From Bacteroidales bacterium UBA4363 (GTDB lineage Bacteria; Bacteroidota; Bacteroidia; Bacteroidales; Paludibacteraceae), in contig DGSL01000019.1 of assembly GCA_002393965.1 (NCBI GenBank), positions 12,019 through 76,018 on the forward strand: a stretch of DNA of 64,000 bases, given 5' to 3'. A program made the translations under genes and the position numbers. This document shows positions 9,115 to 18,413 of this stretch, piece after piece. Under the pieces are notes generated by a model that was not told the origin of the DNA, did no database searches, and saw only the letters and a program-made list of their open reading frames with translations. How positions within the stretch are numbered: the first letter of the stretch is position 1; each line of letters opens with the position of its first letter.

Positions 9115-10224
9115 TTAAAATAAAACCTCATGTTTCAAAGCATCCAACCAAGCATGACCATATTTCAAGTCCGGCTCTAAGTAGTTTCCTTCGCCCCATT
9201 CATTCCAACTCTTAATAAATACAAAACGCTTATCTTTTGGCTTACTCTGAAGTTTCTCGACAAATGTATGCAATGTCTTTTGGAATTTTTCTGGCGACGA
9301 ACCCAACATAACACTGCCCTTTCTTCCACTTCTTGGACTATGATCCCAATTGGGGACTATGCTTGGGAAAGCATTATCACGTGTAAAACATATCTCTGAC
9401 ATAAATGCACGATCATCATATTCCAACAGTTGAGGTGTAGAGAAAAAAGATCGACATATTTTAAACCATAATCGACGTAAAAGAGGAATCTTGTTTCGAT
9501 GCACTTGTAAGTTAATAACATTTATTGCATCAAAACCCATTTTCATAGATATATTATAGAAATGTTCCCTTTCACTTTCACTATAAAAATTTTGACACAA
9601 CGCCACAAAATAGATGCCTTTTAACCCATTTTCCTTTGCCAATTTTCTCCACAATTGTATGAATGCTGGCATATCTGGCACTGCACCTGGTTCATAAATC
9701 ATGAACATGGGCTTTCCTTCGCACGTAATGTATCGTTTATCCTTGAAGGCTGACAACAGTGCATTGAAATGCTTCGTATAATCCTCTTCTCCTCCATAAT
9801 GCTGCTCTATTAACGTACCTCCTTTTACCAAGCCGTGCAATGACCCACTCCATGTCTGATTTGCCCAGGCAAGGGCAAAAGGAAAATCAGGTTTACCAGA
9901 TGCAACCACTTCATTAAATGGACGTTCTAACAAGCGTTTGCCATTGCCAAACCAATAGTGCCAATACACAAATCCCTCCACACCTGCTTCACGGGCCATC
10001 TGAGCTTGTGCTTCACGTGTCTCAGGCACGCGCAAGTCATAATATCCTAAATCTGCAGGAACACGGGGTTGATAATGTCCAGGAAAGAGTTTCTTTGCTT
10101 TCCCAACATTTGTCCACTCTGTAAATCCCTTGCCCCACCACATATCGTTCTCCGGTATCGGATGGAACTGCGGCAGGTAATACGCCAACACTCTGGCTTT
10201 GGGTTGTTTAATTATCTTGTCCAT
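9115..10224 (-). CDS. WbsX family protein (GH99-like domain)
   Basis: The 369-residue protein is a WbsX-type polypeptide (PF14307, GH99-like TIM barrel). It has RVLAYYLPQFHPIPENDMWW, GFTEWTNVGKAKKLFPGHYQ, LGYYDLRVPETREAQA, FVYWHYWFGNGKRLLERPF and a C-terminal KSWNEWGEGNYLEPD. WbsX proteins are widespread in O-antigen and capsule clusters. They are thought to process or build the glycan, but their biochemical role is not settled. It overlaps the upstream acyltransferase by 13 bp, which suggests co-translation. No signal peptide is seen. Confidence 0.92.
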   Translation of the reverse strand: MDKIIKQPKARVLAYYLPQFHPIPENDMWWGKGFTEWTNVGKAKKLFPGHYQPRVPADLGYYDLRVPETREAQAQMAREAGVEGFVYWHYWFGNGKRLLERPFNEVVASGKPDFPFALAWANQTWSGSLHGLVKGGTLIEQHYGGEEDYTKHFNALLSAFKDKRYITCEGKPMFMIYEPGAVPDMPAFIQLWRKLAKENGLKGIYFVALCQNFYSESEREHFYNISMKMGFDAINVINLQVHRNKIPLLRRLWFKICRSFFSTPQLLEYDDRAFMSEICFTRDNAFPSIVPNWDHSPRSGRKGSVMLGSSPEKFQKTLHTFVEKLQSKPKDKRFVFIKSWNEWGEGNYLEPDLKYGHAWLDALKHEVLF

Positions 10225-10814
10225 GATATCTTTTCTTTCCTAACTCTTGCCGGATTCCCAGCTATTAATATATTTTCTTGACTGAAGGATTTTGTAACGA
10301 CACTAAATGCACCTACGATTGATTGGCTTAAAATAGTAGCGCCTTTACCTATATATGCATTTCTTCCTATCCATACATTCTCTCCTACAAAAATATCTTT
10401 ATCAGGATTTAATCTCATCCCTTCTTCATTTATGACAGGATGAAAATCGGTAGTACATATTATAATGCTGTTGGATAACAAAGAACCTTTACCTATATGC
10501 AAGGTTGTATTACTTCCTACTTGCAAACTGGTCTTTGTTTTTGCTCCCGCATTTATCTTAACATACTCTCCTAGACGTATCGTGCTGTTCGAACCGAAAT
10601 AGCTGAAGTTTGTATTTTGCACATCTGCCCCGTTACAGATAATCAAGTGATTGTTTTTACTTCTTCCTTCTGCTGAAATCTTGCATTTATATATTCGAAC
10701 ATTGTCTCCTATTTCCATATTTACACCATCTTGCCATGCCTGTATTTTTATAGACAGCATATTCCTCTTATTTATTAACTTGCGAATCAATCGCTTGGGA
10801 TGAAAATAATGCAT
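10212..10814 (-). CDS. Hexapeptide-repeat acyltransferase
   Basis: The 200-residue protein carries left-handed beta-helix hexapeptide repeats through residues 35-190, for example IGDNVRI, IRLGEYVKI, LHIGKGSLL, VGENVWIGRNAYIGKGATI and VGAFSVVTKSF. TTDFHPV contains the conserved histidine of the xenobiotic/maltose acyltransferase class. It ends with AGNPARVRKEK, the usual signature. It probably O- or N-acetylates a sugar of the polysaccharide using acetyl-CoA. The following acyltransferase gene (10825-11481) is related but clearly distinct. Confidence 0.88.
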   Translation of the reverse strand: MHYFHPKRLIRKLINKRNMLSIKIQAWQDGVNMEIGDNVRIYKCKISAEGRSKNNHLIICNGADVQNTNFSYFGSNSTIRLGEYVKINAGAKTKTSLQVGSNTTLHIGKGSLLSNSIIICTTDFHPVINEEGMRLNPDKDIFVGENVWIGRNAYIGKGATILSQSIVGAFSVVTKSFSQENILIAGNPARVRKEKISWTR

Positions 10815-10824
10815 ACAAGTATAT

Positions 10825-11481
10825 TTATGTATCTAAAACTTTGTTTTCTATTTTACTCTTTTTTATCACCTTCGCTGGTACACCAGCCACAATTGCATAA
10901 GCTGGAACATCCTTTGTTACTACACTATTGGCTGCTATAATAGCTCCGTCGCCGATTGTAACATTTGGCAATATCGTTGCCTTATCGCCTATCCAAACAT
11001 TGTTGCCTATGATGACGGGACCCTTGCTTGTAACAAGCCGAAGAATCGGAGGTTGTTGCAACGTCGCATAATCGGTTTCTCCGTGGCTGTTATCGGTTAT
11101 GGTTACCCACTTACCCGTCAAAAGATTATCTCCTATCACAATACGATTAGTGGCTGTGATATTATTCCATGCTCCGAAATTACATTTGTTACCTATGCGT
11201 ATTTCCGGGTGAAAATCGCCTCCGGCACACGTACTCTCCCATGCCATGAGATAACCATATTCTCCAAAATGTGTTCCTTCTCCAATATAAATATGCTTCT
11301 CTCCCAATGATTTAATATGTTGTGGCATATACACACCCTGTAGGTGTGGAAATCGTTGGGCAACACGCCGCTTACGGATAATCTCCCCTGTGCTCTTCAA
11401 ATGTACAGCCAACCAAGTTTTATCGTATTTGCCCAGAACGGTACCGATAAGGTTCAATATTTTTTTTCGGATTGGATTCAT
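10825..11481 (-). CDS. Hexapeptide-repeat acyltransferase (maltose/galactoside O-acetyltransferase-like)
   Basis: This 218-residue protein has hexapeptide repeats from about residue 60: [50 protein letters not shown] and [17 protein letters not shown], ending [20 protein letters not shown] supplies the likely catalytic histidine. The fold gives a trimeric acetyl-CoA-dependent transferase. Two such enzymes side by side suggest two acetylated positions on the glycan. It lies 10 bp upstream of its relative. Confidence 0.9.
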   Translation of the reverse strand: MNPIRKKILNLIGTVLGKYDKTWLAVHLKSTGEIIRKRRVAQRFPHLQGVYMPQHIKSLGEKHIYIGEGTHFGEYGYLMAWESTCAGGDFHPEIRIGNKCNFGAWNNITATNRIVIGDNLLTGKWVTITDNSHGETDYATLQQPPILRLVTSKGPVIIGNNVWIGDKATILPNVTIGDGAIIAANSVVTKDVPAYAIVAGVPAKVIKKSKIENKVLDT

Positions 11482-11524
11482 GACTTACTTATTTATGGCA
11501 TTCGTATATAGCCTATAAATCACT

Positions 11525-12490
11525 TTATTTCCTTAAACGGGATTTAATCTTGGCTAACAACTTGAAAATAATATATTTTAATGTGCCAAAATAGAAATAT
11601 AATGTATCACCATAATATCGATATAGGATTTTCCAGCCATTCTTTATGTCAAAACCGTCTCTTGTTACGTGTACTCCCTCAACATGCTTGACGTTATGTT
11701 TCAAAATCAACAACTCATATACATATCTTAAATGAAACTTCAGATACATATCTTTCCTTAACCAATCATACAATCGCATCAAATCGTATTTCGTAAGAGA
11801 TTGTTTCAACATTTCAAGATAACATTTCACAAATACATAGAATAGATTGTACCCTCCATTTCCACCTTTTGCATTGGCACAAATTAATAAATTCCCCACA
11901 CCAACAGCTTTATTTACCACATGTGAGAATGCTGCATCAAGAAAATAGGGGGTAATCAATAATCCTGTATTAAAATACTGTTTTGGATTGACAACCCCTT
12001 TTATCGCACTAGCATTGAATATATTTGCACTCATGAAGGTAAAATTATAACTTACCTTCTTGACAAACTCATCTATCTTATCATATCGTCTGCATTCTTC
12101 ATCGGGAGGAAAGGACGTAAGATGGAGCAATCCGATTTCTTCTTCCTTAAGTATATCAAGAATTTGACGTAATGCTCCAGGTTTAAAATAATCATCATCC
12201 CCCATTATTACGATATACTTACCATGTGCATTTTCTGCACACTTTAAAAAATTATAATCGCAACCCATGTTTTTTTCGTTGCGGTTATACGTTATTGGCA
12301 TACCACGCCGTACGAAAGACTCTACGACATCTTTGGTATCGTCATCCGATCCATTGTCTGATATAAAAATCTCCAATTCACCTTCCTCTATGTCGCCAAT
12401 TTGATTCTGAAGGTACGTAAGTCCTTCTTTCAAACATGCGGCTCTATTCCATGTAGGGATAGTAATTGATAACAACGGTTGATTATTCAT
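11525..12490 (-). CDS. Glycosyltransferase family 2, abequosyltransferase (RfbV)-like
   Basis: The 321-residue protein has LLSITIPTWNRAACLKEGL, IFISDNGSDDDTKDV and YIVIMGDDDYFKPGAL, a GT2 arrangement with MGDDD as the metal site. This resembles RfbV-type enzymes that use CDP-linked 3,6-dideoxyhexoses. It directly follows the CDP-sugar genes. A working inference is that it transfers the CDP-6-deoxyhexose made by the five genes upstream. The resemblance is motif level only. Confidence 0.82.
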   Translation of the reverse strand: MNNQPLLSITIPTWNRAACLKEGLTYLQNQIGDIEEGELEIFISDNGSDDDTKDVVESFVRRGMPITYNRNEKNMGCDYNFLKCAENAHGKYIVIMGDDDYFKPGALRQILDILKEEEIGLLHLTSFPPDEECRRYDKIDEFVKKVSYNFTFMSANIFNASAIKGVVNPKQYFNTGLLITPYFLDAAFSHVVNKAVGVGNLLICANAKGGNGGYNLFYVFVKCYLEMLKQSLTKYDLMRLYDWLRKDMYLKFHLRYVYELLILKHNVKHVEGVHVTRDGFDIKNGWKILYRYYGDTLYFYFGTLKYIIFKLLAKIKSRLRK

Positions 12491-12491
12491 A

Positions 12492-13760
12492 TTACTTGAT
12501 TTTTAATCCACTTAACAAACTTTGGTCACTCCATAGGTAATCCCACTCTCCGAAACGGCCTATCGTTTCAATGTCTTGATCTGCGAGCCAGTCACGAACG
12601 ATCTTCCTTGCGCGATATATCGGCTCAGTAAATATCACATTGGCATATTTTTCAAATCCCACATGCGTAAACAGGATTTCTTCCTGTTTGATGATTCCCA
12701 TCTCTACTAACTTACCTACTGTCCCATCAATCAGTTCCTGCTCGGTATATTCATTTTCCTTACAATATACCTCCATCTGCAGACTACTGCATCCTTCCGG
12801 TACATTATCGGGACTCTTTAATGACGGTGAATATACTCTTGCTGCCAATATATCTTCGTCATAGATATACCACCATAAATACGGTGGAATATTCTTCGTA
12901 TTCAAAGCTACAGAAATATGATAACCAGATGTGCATTCCAATTGATTCACCGCATCTCGCACTACATCCGGCACATTCTGAATGCTTTCTATCACAATCG
13001 GCAATGGCAGACTGGAATAAATCTTTTCATACCCAATCTCTCTTCCATTTGCAAATTGCACTTTCTTCTCACTCGGGCATATCGCCGTCACGCACATTCC
13101 ATATTCGATATTCGCTACATCTGCCATAGTTTTCAGCAATGCCTTATATCCGCCCTTCTGTGGATAGCGCATTTCCTTTGCGTAATATGTCATAGGTGTA
13201 TCTGCCGTTTGGCTACCAGCAATTACCTCATCTAACGAAGGTTGATAAACACGATTTCCAACCCATTCTGTCCGCAACTCTTTTGCCTCTTTCATCCAAT
13301 ATTTTTTGGTATATACCATTGGGAAATGTTCTGCAAAATAGTTTCCAAATTGAAGACGTAACCACTCCTCATAATTCTTTGGAACATACGTTGCATCTAT
13401 AACAGGCCTTTCCTTAAAATCTTTTATAATTGATTCCTTTTCTTCTGTGCTAAGCGGAAACAAATTATTTTGAGCGGGATGTTTTATCCATTGGCTGTGA
13501 TATAAATTATATGGATTAGGAATATGTCTTATCAATTCTCCGCATGAAGCCTTAAATATCGCATTCACTTCCTCGTTTTGCGTGAACGTAAAATGCACGA
13601 ACCGATCAAAACGAAAACCATCTTTTTCAATATTTCCACACAAACCTCCATAAGTAGCATCTTTCTCTACTACCAATGCCGTTTGCCCTGCCTTACGTAA
13701 CGCGTAAGCAGCACCAAGTCCGGCAATACCTGCACCCAATATGAGGTTATCAACTTTCAT
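12492..13760 (-). CDS. FAD-dependent UDP-galactopyranose-mutase/amine-oxidase-like protein
   Basis: The 422-residue flavoprotein begins LILGAGIAGLGAAYALRKAG, a dinucleotide-binding GxGxxG motif, and continues VVEKDATYGGLCGN, the FAD ribose and pyrophosphate contact region. It contains HFTFTQNEEVN near residue 60, MRYPQKGGYKALLKTM near 200 and ends GRFGEWDYLWSDQSLLSG, where FAD closes. This layout fits UDP-galactopyranose mutase relatives and protoporphyrinogen-oxidase-like enzymes found in glycan loci. It overlaps the SDR gene by 4 bp, so it likely acts on the same CDP-sugar, possibly as a pyranose-furanose mutase (inference). Confidence 0.8.
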   Translation of the reverse strand: MKVDNLILGAGIAGLGAAYALRKAGQTALVVEKDATYGGLCGNIEKDGFRFDRFVHFTFTQNEEVNAIFKASCGELIRHIPNPYNLYHSQWIKHPAQNNLFPLSTEEKESIIKDFKERPVIDATYVPKNYEEWLRLQFGNYFAEHFPMVYTKKYWMKEAKELRTEWVGNRVYQPSLDEVIAGSQTADTPMTYYAKEMRYPQKGGYKALLKTMADVANIEYGMCVTAICPSEKKVQFANGREIGYEKIYSSLPLPIVIESIQNVPDVVRDAVNQLECTSGYHISVALNTKNIPPYLWWYIYDEDILAARVYSPSLKSPDNVPEGCSSLQMEVYCKENEYTEQELIDGTVGKLVEMGIIKQEEILFTHVGFEKYANVIFTEPIYRARKIVRDWLADQDIETIGRFGEWDYLWSDQSLLSGLKIK

Positions 13761-14680
13761 TGTTTCAGCTCAACCATTTTTAACCAATCCATCGTTCGTC
13801 TTGTTCCTTCTGCAAAAGAAACTTCCGGTTCAAATCCGCAATTTTCTCGAATTGCATCAATCGCAAATATGCTCAACGGAATATTCGTTCCTGTATATGG
13901 TACATCGCCAAACAACGGTTTCGCATCAGGGGCACACGCCTTTACCATCTCCAAGATAAACTCCTTCAATGGTCGTGCATGTCTGCTTCCTATCATATAC
14001 TCGCAGAAAGGCTTACCCTTTTCTGCCACCAGAAAGAACGCCTTTGCCACATCCGTTACGTAAACAAAATCATAGTTCTGTGTCGCTGCTGTAAACTGCA
14101 ACGGCTCGCCATTGATAATCTTGCGTAGCGTCGTATTCACAAAGCGCGGAGAAAGCTCACCAACTCCATACGCATTCGTGATCATCGGCCATAGCAAATC
14201 AATTCCTATATTCGCCGCTACACTCTTGCACAGGCAATGCGCTATATGTTTTCCCATGCCGTAGATATACCCCATTCCAGGACGACTACCTTGCTCATGA
14301 ATAGCAGCTTCTACCTCATATTCCATAATCGTTCCGGCACACACAAATCGCGAACATCCCAATTGCTTAGCAGCTTTCAAGCACTCCACCGTATTTAGCG
14401 CGTTCTGCATCTGGAGATTATAATCAAACCGTGCATCTCCTGCCGATCCTGCCCACGCAAAATGGATAAACGTGTCATACTCATTCGCAGGTATAGCCTC
14501 TAACATTGCTTTCGTATTGCTGATGTCGCATTGCATATATTGCATATTCGGATGCGGCTCTAATCGACGAGGACTTTCGCCCATATCCAAAGCCAACACT
14601 TTCTTCCCTTCAGCAAGAAAATGCTTCACGGTGTAGCTCCCGACAAAACCATCTGCTCCTGTGATAATCACATTCTTCAT
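13757..14680 (-). CDS. NAD-dependent epimerase/dehydratase (SDR), likely CDP-4-keto-6-deoxyhexose reductase
   Basis: This extended SDR (about 307 residues) begins MKNVIITGADGFVGSYTVKH, the TGxxGxxG nucleotide site, and has YIYGMGKHIA as the YxxxK catalytic pair. Its place after rfbF, rfbG and an RmlC-like epimerase suggests it reduces the 4-keto group of a CDP-6-deoxyhexose, as paratose, abequose or 6-deoxyaltrose synthases do. The ATG at 14680 is chosen because it lies 4 bp after the upstream stop; an in-frame TTG at 14695 would overlap that gene. The product stereochemistry cannot be read from sequence. Confidence 0.85.
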   Translation of the reverse strand: MKNVIITGADGFVGSYTVKHFLAEGKKVLALDMGESPRRLEPHPNMQYMQCDISNTKAMLEAIPANEYDTFIHFAWAGSAGDARFDYNLQMQNALNTVECLKAAKQLGCSRFVCAGTIMEYEVEAAIHEQGSRPGMGYIYGMGKHIAHCLCKSVAANIGIDLLWPMITNAYGVGELSPRFVNTTLRKIINGEPLQFTAATQNYDFVYVTDVAKAFFLVAEKGKPFCEYMIGSRHARPLKEFILEMVKACAPDAKPLFGDVPYTGTNIPLSIFAIDAIRENCGFEPEVSFAEGTRRTMDWLKMVELKQ

Positions 14681-14684
14681 ATCG

Positions 14685-15116
14685 TCACCAAGCAAATTTG
14701 ATTTCGTTCAATTCCTTTTTATCTGATTCCTCCGGAGTGTGCAACTCGGGAATCAAATCAATCAGCATCGCCTGTTCTTTACTCACACCTTGAAAAGCCA
14801 TCCATAATCCCGGAGCAACTGTTAGACGCTGATAATTATCGTGCGGAGAAAGAGTCACCTCGGTGAACTGCCCTTTGGTAGAACTATTCTCTCGATCATC
14901 ATACAAAACAAAACGCACCGCTCCTTGCACTACCACCAGATTAAGCGTATACCGGTTATGTCGCTTCCAACCTTTGATAGCACCTGAATCAACATGCGTA
15001 AAATAGGCTTCACCAAAGCCAACAAATCCTTCGTCACTACATTTGAAAGCATGCCACACATCACCTTTAGGGACTGCTATTTGTCGCAATGGATGTAAAA
15101 TAACTCCTTCTATCAT
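14685..15116 (-). CDS. RmlC-like sugar nucleotide 3,5-epimerase (cupin)
   Basis: The 143-residue protein is a compact cupin of the dTDP-4-dehydrorhamnose 3,5-epimerase type. It starts MIEGVILHPLRQIAVPKGDV and contains GAIKGWKRHNRYTLNLVVVQ, where the His-x-x-Tyr region matches the catalytic histidine area, then RFVLYDDREN and LTVAPGLWMAFQG. The start at 15116 overlaps the rfbG stop as ATGA, which is strong evidence for this start over an upstream in-frame one. Because the neighbours make CDP-4-keto-6-deoxyglucose, a CDP-linked substrate is more likely than a dTDP-linked one. Confidence 0.82.
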   Translation of the reverse strand: MIEGVILHPLRQIAVPKGDVWHAFKCSDEGFVGFGEAYFTHVDSGAIKGWKRHNRYTLNLVVVQGAVRFVLYDDRENSSTKGQFTEVTLSPHDNYQRLTVAPGLWMAFQGVSKEQAMLIDLIPELHTPEESDKKELNEIKFAW

Positions 15117-16213
15117 AATGCCCACTTTAATTGTTGCCCTTGCGCAGCTTCCATATATGCTTCTATCTGAGCACACGTCAATTCAAACATATCCTTGCGT
15201 TCCTCAACATAATACGCGCGATACCAATCCGCGATAAACTGAATACATTGATCATATTGGAGTGTTGAGTGCCAATTCAAATAAGCCAAAGCCTTATCGC
15301 AATTCAGTTTCAGTAACGTTGCCTCATGGAAAGGCACATTACCGGTTAAACGAACTGCATTATTGGGATCTATTCCCCATAGTTTTGCGAGATCTTGAAC
15401 TAACTCGTAAACAGTCTTTGTCTGTTCTGCTCTCGGACCAAAGTTATATGCTTCCCCATTTTCAGATTTACCCTCATATAGGTATTGCCCCAAGGTCAAA
15501 TAACCGCTTAATGGCTCCAATACATGCTGCCAAGGACGAGTAGCCTTCGGACTACGGATTTCCACCACTTCATTCTTTGAGAAAGCTTTTACACAATCAA
15601 CTATAATCCGATCTTTAGCCCAATCGCCACCACCAATCACATTACCGGCACGAGCTACACCTAACTTGATATTCTCCATCTTCGAAATGAACGAATGCCA
15701 GTAGCACTTGATAGTCAGTTCTGCAGCGCCTTTACTTCCAGAATACACATCCTTACCGCCCATAGCATCCGTCTCACGATAACCCCAGATCCATTCTACG
15801 TTATCGTATGCCTTGTCACTGGTAATTAGCACACAAGTACAAGGCCAATCTATATTGCGGATTGCTTCCAATACAGATGCTGTTCCAACCACATTTGTTG
15901 TGATAGTATCGAAAGGCTCTGCATACGAAGTGGACACTATGGCTTGCGCTGCTAAATGGAAGATAAAATCAGGTTTTACCTCTTGGATATATGCATTCAT
16001 TGCTTCACGATCTCGGATATCACCAGACCGATGATGAATACGATTTTCTAATCCATTAACTTCAAACATTGCTGGCGTGGTCGGTACGCTCAAACTATAT
16101 CCATACACATCCGCGCCCAACATCGTGAGCCATGTAGTCAACCAACTCCCCTTAAAGCCGGTATTCCCAGTCACAAGGACTTTCTTTCTTCTATATACGT
16201 TATTAAATCCCAT
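15113..16213 (-). CDS. rfbG: CDP-glucose 4,6-dehydratase
   Basis: The 366-residue extended SDR converts CDP-glucose to CDP-4-keto-6-deoxyglucose. It has KVLVTGNTGFKGSWLTTWL at the N-terminus, FHLAAQAIV, ITSDKAYDN and the catalytic YSGSKGAAE (YxxxK). RAGNVIGGGDWAKDRIIVD and TRPWQHVLEPLSGYL are typical of RfbG. Length and motifs agree with the family. It follows rfbF by 29 bp and is coupled to the epimerase downstream. Confidence 0.95.
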   Translation of the reverse strand: MGFNNVYRRKKVLVTGNTGFKGSWLTTWLTMLGADVYGYSLSVPTTPAMFEVNGLENRIHHRSGDIRDREAMNAYIQEVKPDFIFHLAAQAIVSTSYAEPFDTITTNVVGTASVLEAIRNIDWPCTCVLITSDKAYDNVEWIWGYRETDAMGGKDVYSGSKGAAELTIKCYWHSFISKMENIKLGVARAGNVIGGGDWAKDRIIVDCVKAFSKNEVVEIRSPKATRPWQHVLEPLSGYLTLGQYLYEGKSENGEAYNFGPRAEQTKTVYELVQDLAKLWGIDPNNAVRLTGNVPFHEATLLKLNCDKALAYLNWHSTLQYDQCIQFIADWYRAYYVEERKDMFELTCAQIEAYMEAAQGQQLKWAL

Positions 16214-16242
16214 TTTTTTGTTTTAAGTTGAGAATATAATGT

Positions 16243-17010
16243 TTAGAAAATCCAAGGAGCTTTCCCATCTAAAATAAGTTTCTCGAGTTTTTCCTTATCA
16301 CGCAGCGTATCCATACATTGCCAGAATCCTTCATGCTTATAGCAATCTAGTTGACCTTTTTGCGCTAATCTTTCTAAAGGATCACGCTCGAAAGTAGTAG
16401 AATCACCTTCTATATAATCAAATACTTCTGGTTCAAGAACCATAAAACCTCCATTTATCCAACCCATATCATCTTTACTCTTTTCACGGAACGATTGGAT
16501 GCTATCTCCTTCTAAATCCATGATTCCAAAGCGACCATCAGGTTGTACACCTGTCAAAGTAGCAATATGTCCATGTTCTTTATGGAATGCAATTAGTGCA
16601 TTAATATCAACATCCGATACTCCATCACCATAAGTCATTAAGAATGGTTCATTACCAATATAATCCTTTACTCGTTTGATACGTCCGCCAGTCATCGTAT
16701 TAAGACCTGTATCTACCACCGTCACTTTCCATGGTTCTGCATGCCGGCTATGCACAATAACGTCCCTACCTTTTGTGAAATCAAATGTGACGTCAGAAGT
16801 GTGGATGAAATAGTTGGCAAACCATTCCTTTATCATATCTTGCTTGTAACCAGCACAGATAATGAACTCATTGACACCGAAACGACTATACCATTTCATG
16901 ATATGCCATAAAATGGGCTTTCCTCCTATTTCTATCATCGGCTTCGGCTTCAAGTGACTCTCCTCACTGATCCGCGTTCCGAAACCGCCTGCCAAGATAA
17001 CCGCTTTCAT
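16243..17010 (-). CDS. rfbF: Glucose-1-phosphate cytidylyltransferase
   Basis: The 255-residue enzyme makes CDP-glucose from CTP and glucose-1-phosphate, the first committed step of the CDP-sugar pathway. MKAVILAGGFGTRISEESHL is the nucleotide-binding loop, with KPMIEIGGKPILWHIMKWYS next and YGDGVSDVD carrying the metal-binding aspartate. GRFGIMDL and WINGGFMVLEPEVFDYI are characteristic of RfbF. It is separated from wzt by 72 bp with no clear promoter, so it is likely in the same transcript. Confidence 0.96.
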   Translation of the reverse strand: MKAVILAGGFGTRISEESHLKPKPMIEIGGKPILWHIMKWYSRFGVNEFIICAGYKQDMIKEWFANYFIHTSDVTFDFTKGRDVIVHSRHAEPWKVTVVDTGLNTMTGGRIKRVKDYIGNEPFLMTYGDGVSDVDINALIAFHKEHGHIATLTGVQPDGRFGIMDLEGDSIQSFREKSKDDMGWINGGFMVLEPEVFDYIEGDSTTFERDPLERLAQKGQLDCYKHEGFWQCMDTLRDKEKLEKLILDGKAPWIF

Positions 17011-17082
17011 ATCCTTTATGTTTTTAAGAATGACTTCTTTTACATTCTACCATATCGCAGATTCACTCCTGACTTCTCTGTT

Positions 17083-18351
17083 TCAATTTATGTCCGTCAT
17101 GCCATAAAATCCACATACCGATGACTGCAAAACCTGACCGTAACTATTTTGGTAACCCAACGAGTCCAGTTCACAACAGTTTTCCGCTATCATCTGGTAT
17201 TCTATATTAGGATGATGCAAGCTAAGATCCACAAGAAATCTTCCCTGACACAACATCGACGGCAACTCTATCTCTCGCTCAAAAACAAATTTTCCCTTAT
17301 CCTGATACGAAATTTCTCCATTGGTATGACCATTCGCATAGGTAGCATAAGGAACGGATTCCTTGTTTTTTATGATGACTTTGACATCGTATTTCATTTC
17401 CTCCATTGTCTCGCCCTCTATCCGCACCTTCAGGCTCTTCTGACCACTGAGCAAGACCGATTCCGAGTTCTCCGTTCCGTTGATTTCAATCTTGGTGATA
17501 TGCAAGGTCGGCTTCACATATTGCACGTTTTCGATAATCTTCTTTTTGCGTGTAGTGTCGTCATATTTCAAATAACGGTTAATCGTATCCTCCACCGTTC
17601 CAGAATAATCAACCATTCCATTCTTCAGCAATATTCCTTTCGTACAAAGGCTTTTGACACTCGCCATGTTGTGACTTACGAACAATACTGTACGGCCCTC
17701 TCCTTTCGAGACATCCTGCATCTTGCCAATTGCCTTTCGCTGAAATTCAGCATCACCAACTGCTAACACTTCATCCACGACCAATATCTCAGGGTCCAGA
17801 TGGGCTGCTACCGCAAAACCCAACCGCACCATCATACCACTGGAATATCGTTTCACTGGGGTGTCTATATAGCGCTCGCAACCCGAGAACTCAACGATCT
17901 CATCCAGCTTACCACGGATTTCCTTACGGGTCATGCCCAATATGGCTCCATTCATATAAATGTTCTCACGACCCGTCAACTCCTGATGAAAACCCGTACC
18001 TACCTCCAACAACGAGGCAATGCGCCCCTTCGCCCTAATCAAACCTGTCGAAGGGGATGTTACACGCGACAACAGTTTCAACAAGGTTGACTTTCCCGCT
18101 CCGTTCTTGCCTATGATGCCCAGGACTTCTCCCTGTTCAATTTTGAAGTCGATGTCCTTCAAAGCCCATACATAGTCACTGCTTCCCTTCGTCGAACGGT
18201 CGTTCGTCTCTCCTATCTTTAAGAACGGATCTTCCTTACCCAGAATATTCATCGTAATCCAACGCTGAATATCACTGGAGATGGTCCGCGACGAAACATA
18301 CCCTAAACGATATTGCTTGCTCACATGACAAAACTCTATGGCTGCCGACAT
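17083..18351 (-). CDS. wzt: Polysaccharide ABC exporter ATP-binding protein, Wzt type with C-terminal domain
   Basis: The 422-residue protein pairs an ABC ATPase (about residues 1-255) with a C-terminal domain (about 265-422). Walker A is GKNGAGKST near residue 81, the signature is YSSGMMVRLGFAVA and Walker B is EILVVDEVLAVGD. The C-terminal part resembles the Wzt carbohydrate-binding beta-sandwich that recognises the finished O-antigen chain end. It acts with the permease next door to move lipid-linked polysaccharide across the inner membrane. The C-terminal assignment is based on length and position, with weak motifs. Confidence 0.92.
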   Translation of the reverse strand: MSAAIEFCHVSKQYRLGYVSSRTISSDIQRWITMNILGKEDPFLKIGETNDRSTKGSSDYVWALKDIDFKIEQGEVLGIIGKNGAGKSTLLKLLSRVTSPSTGLIRAKGRIASLLEVGTGFHQELTGRENIYMNGAILGMTRKEIRGKLDEIVEFSGCERYIDTPVKRYSSGMMVRLGFAVAAHLDPEILVVDEVLAVGDAEFQRKAIGKMQDVSKGEGRTVLFVSHNMASVKSLCTKGILLKNGMVDYSGTVEDTINRYLKYDDTTRKKKIIENVQYVKPTLHITKIEINGTENSESVLLSGQKSLKVRIEGETMEEMKYDVKVIIKNKESVPYATYANGHTNGEISYQDKGKFVFEREIELPSMLCQGRFLVDLSLHHPNIEYQMIAENCCELDSLGYQNSYGQVLQSSVCGFYGMTDIN

Positions 18352-18413
18352 GGTCTAAATCTTTTTCTGTTCTACTCAATAAAAATGTTCTCTATTCATT
18401 ATGTCGTCAATTC

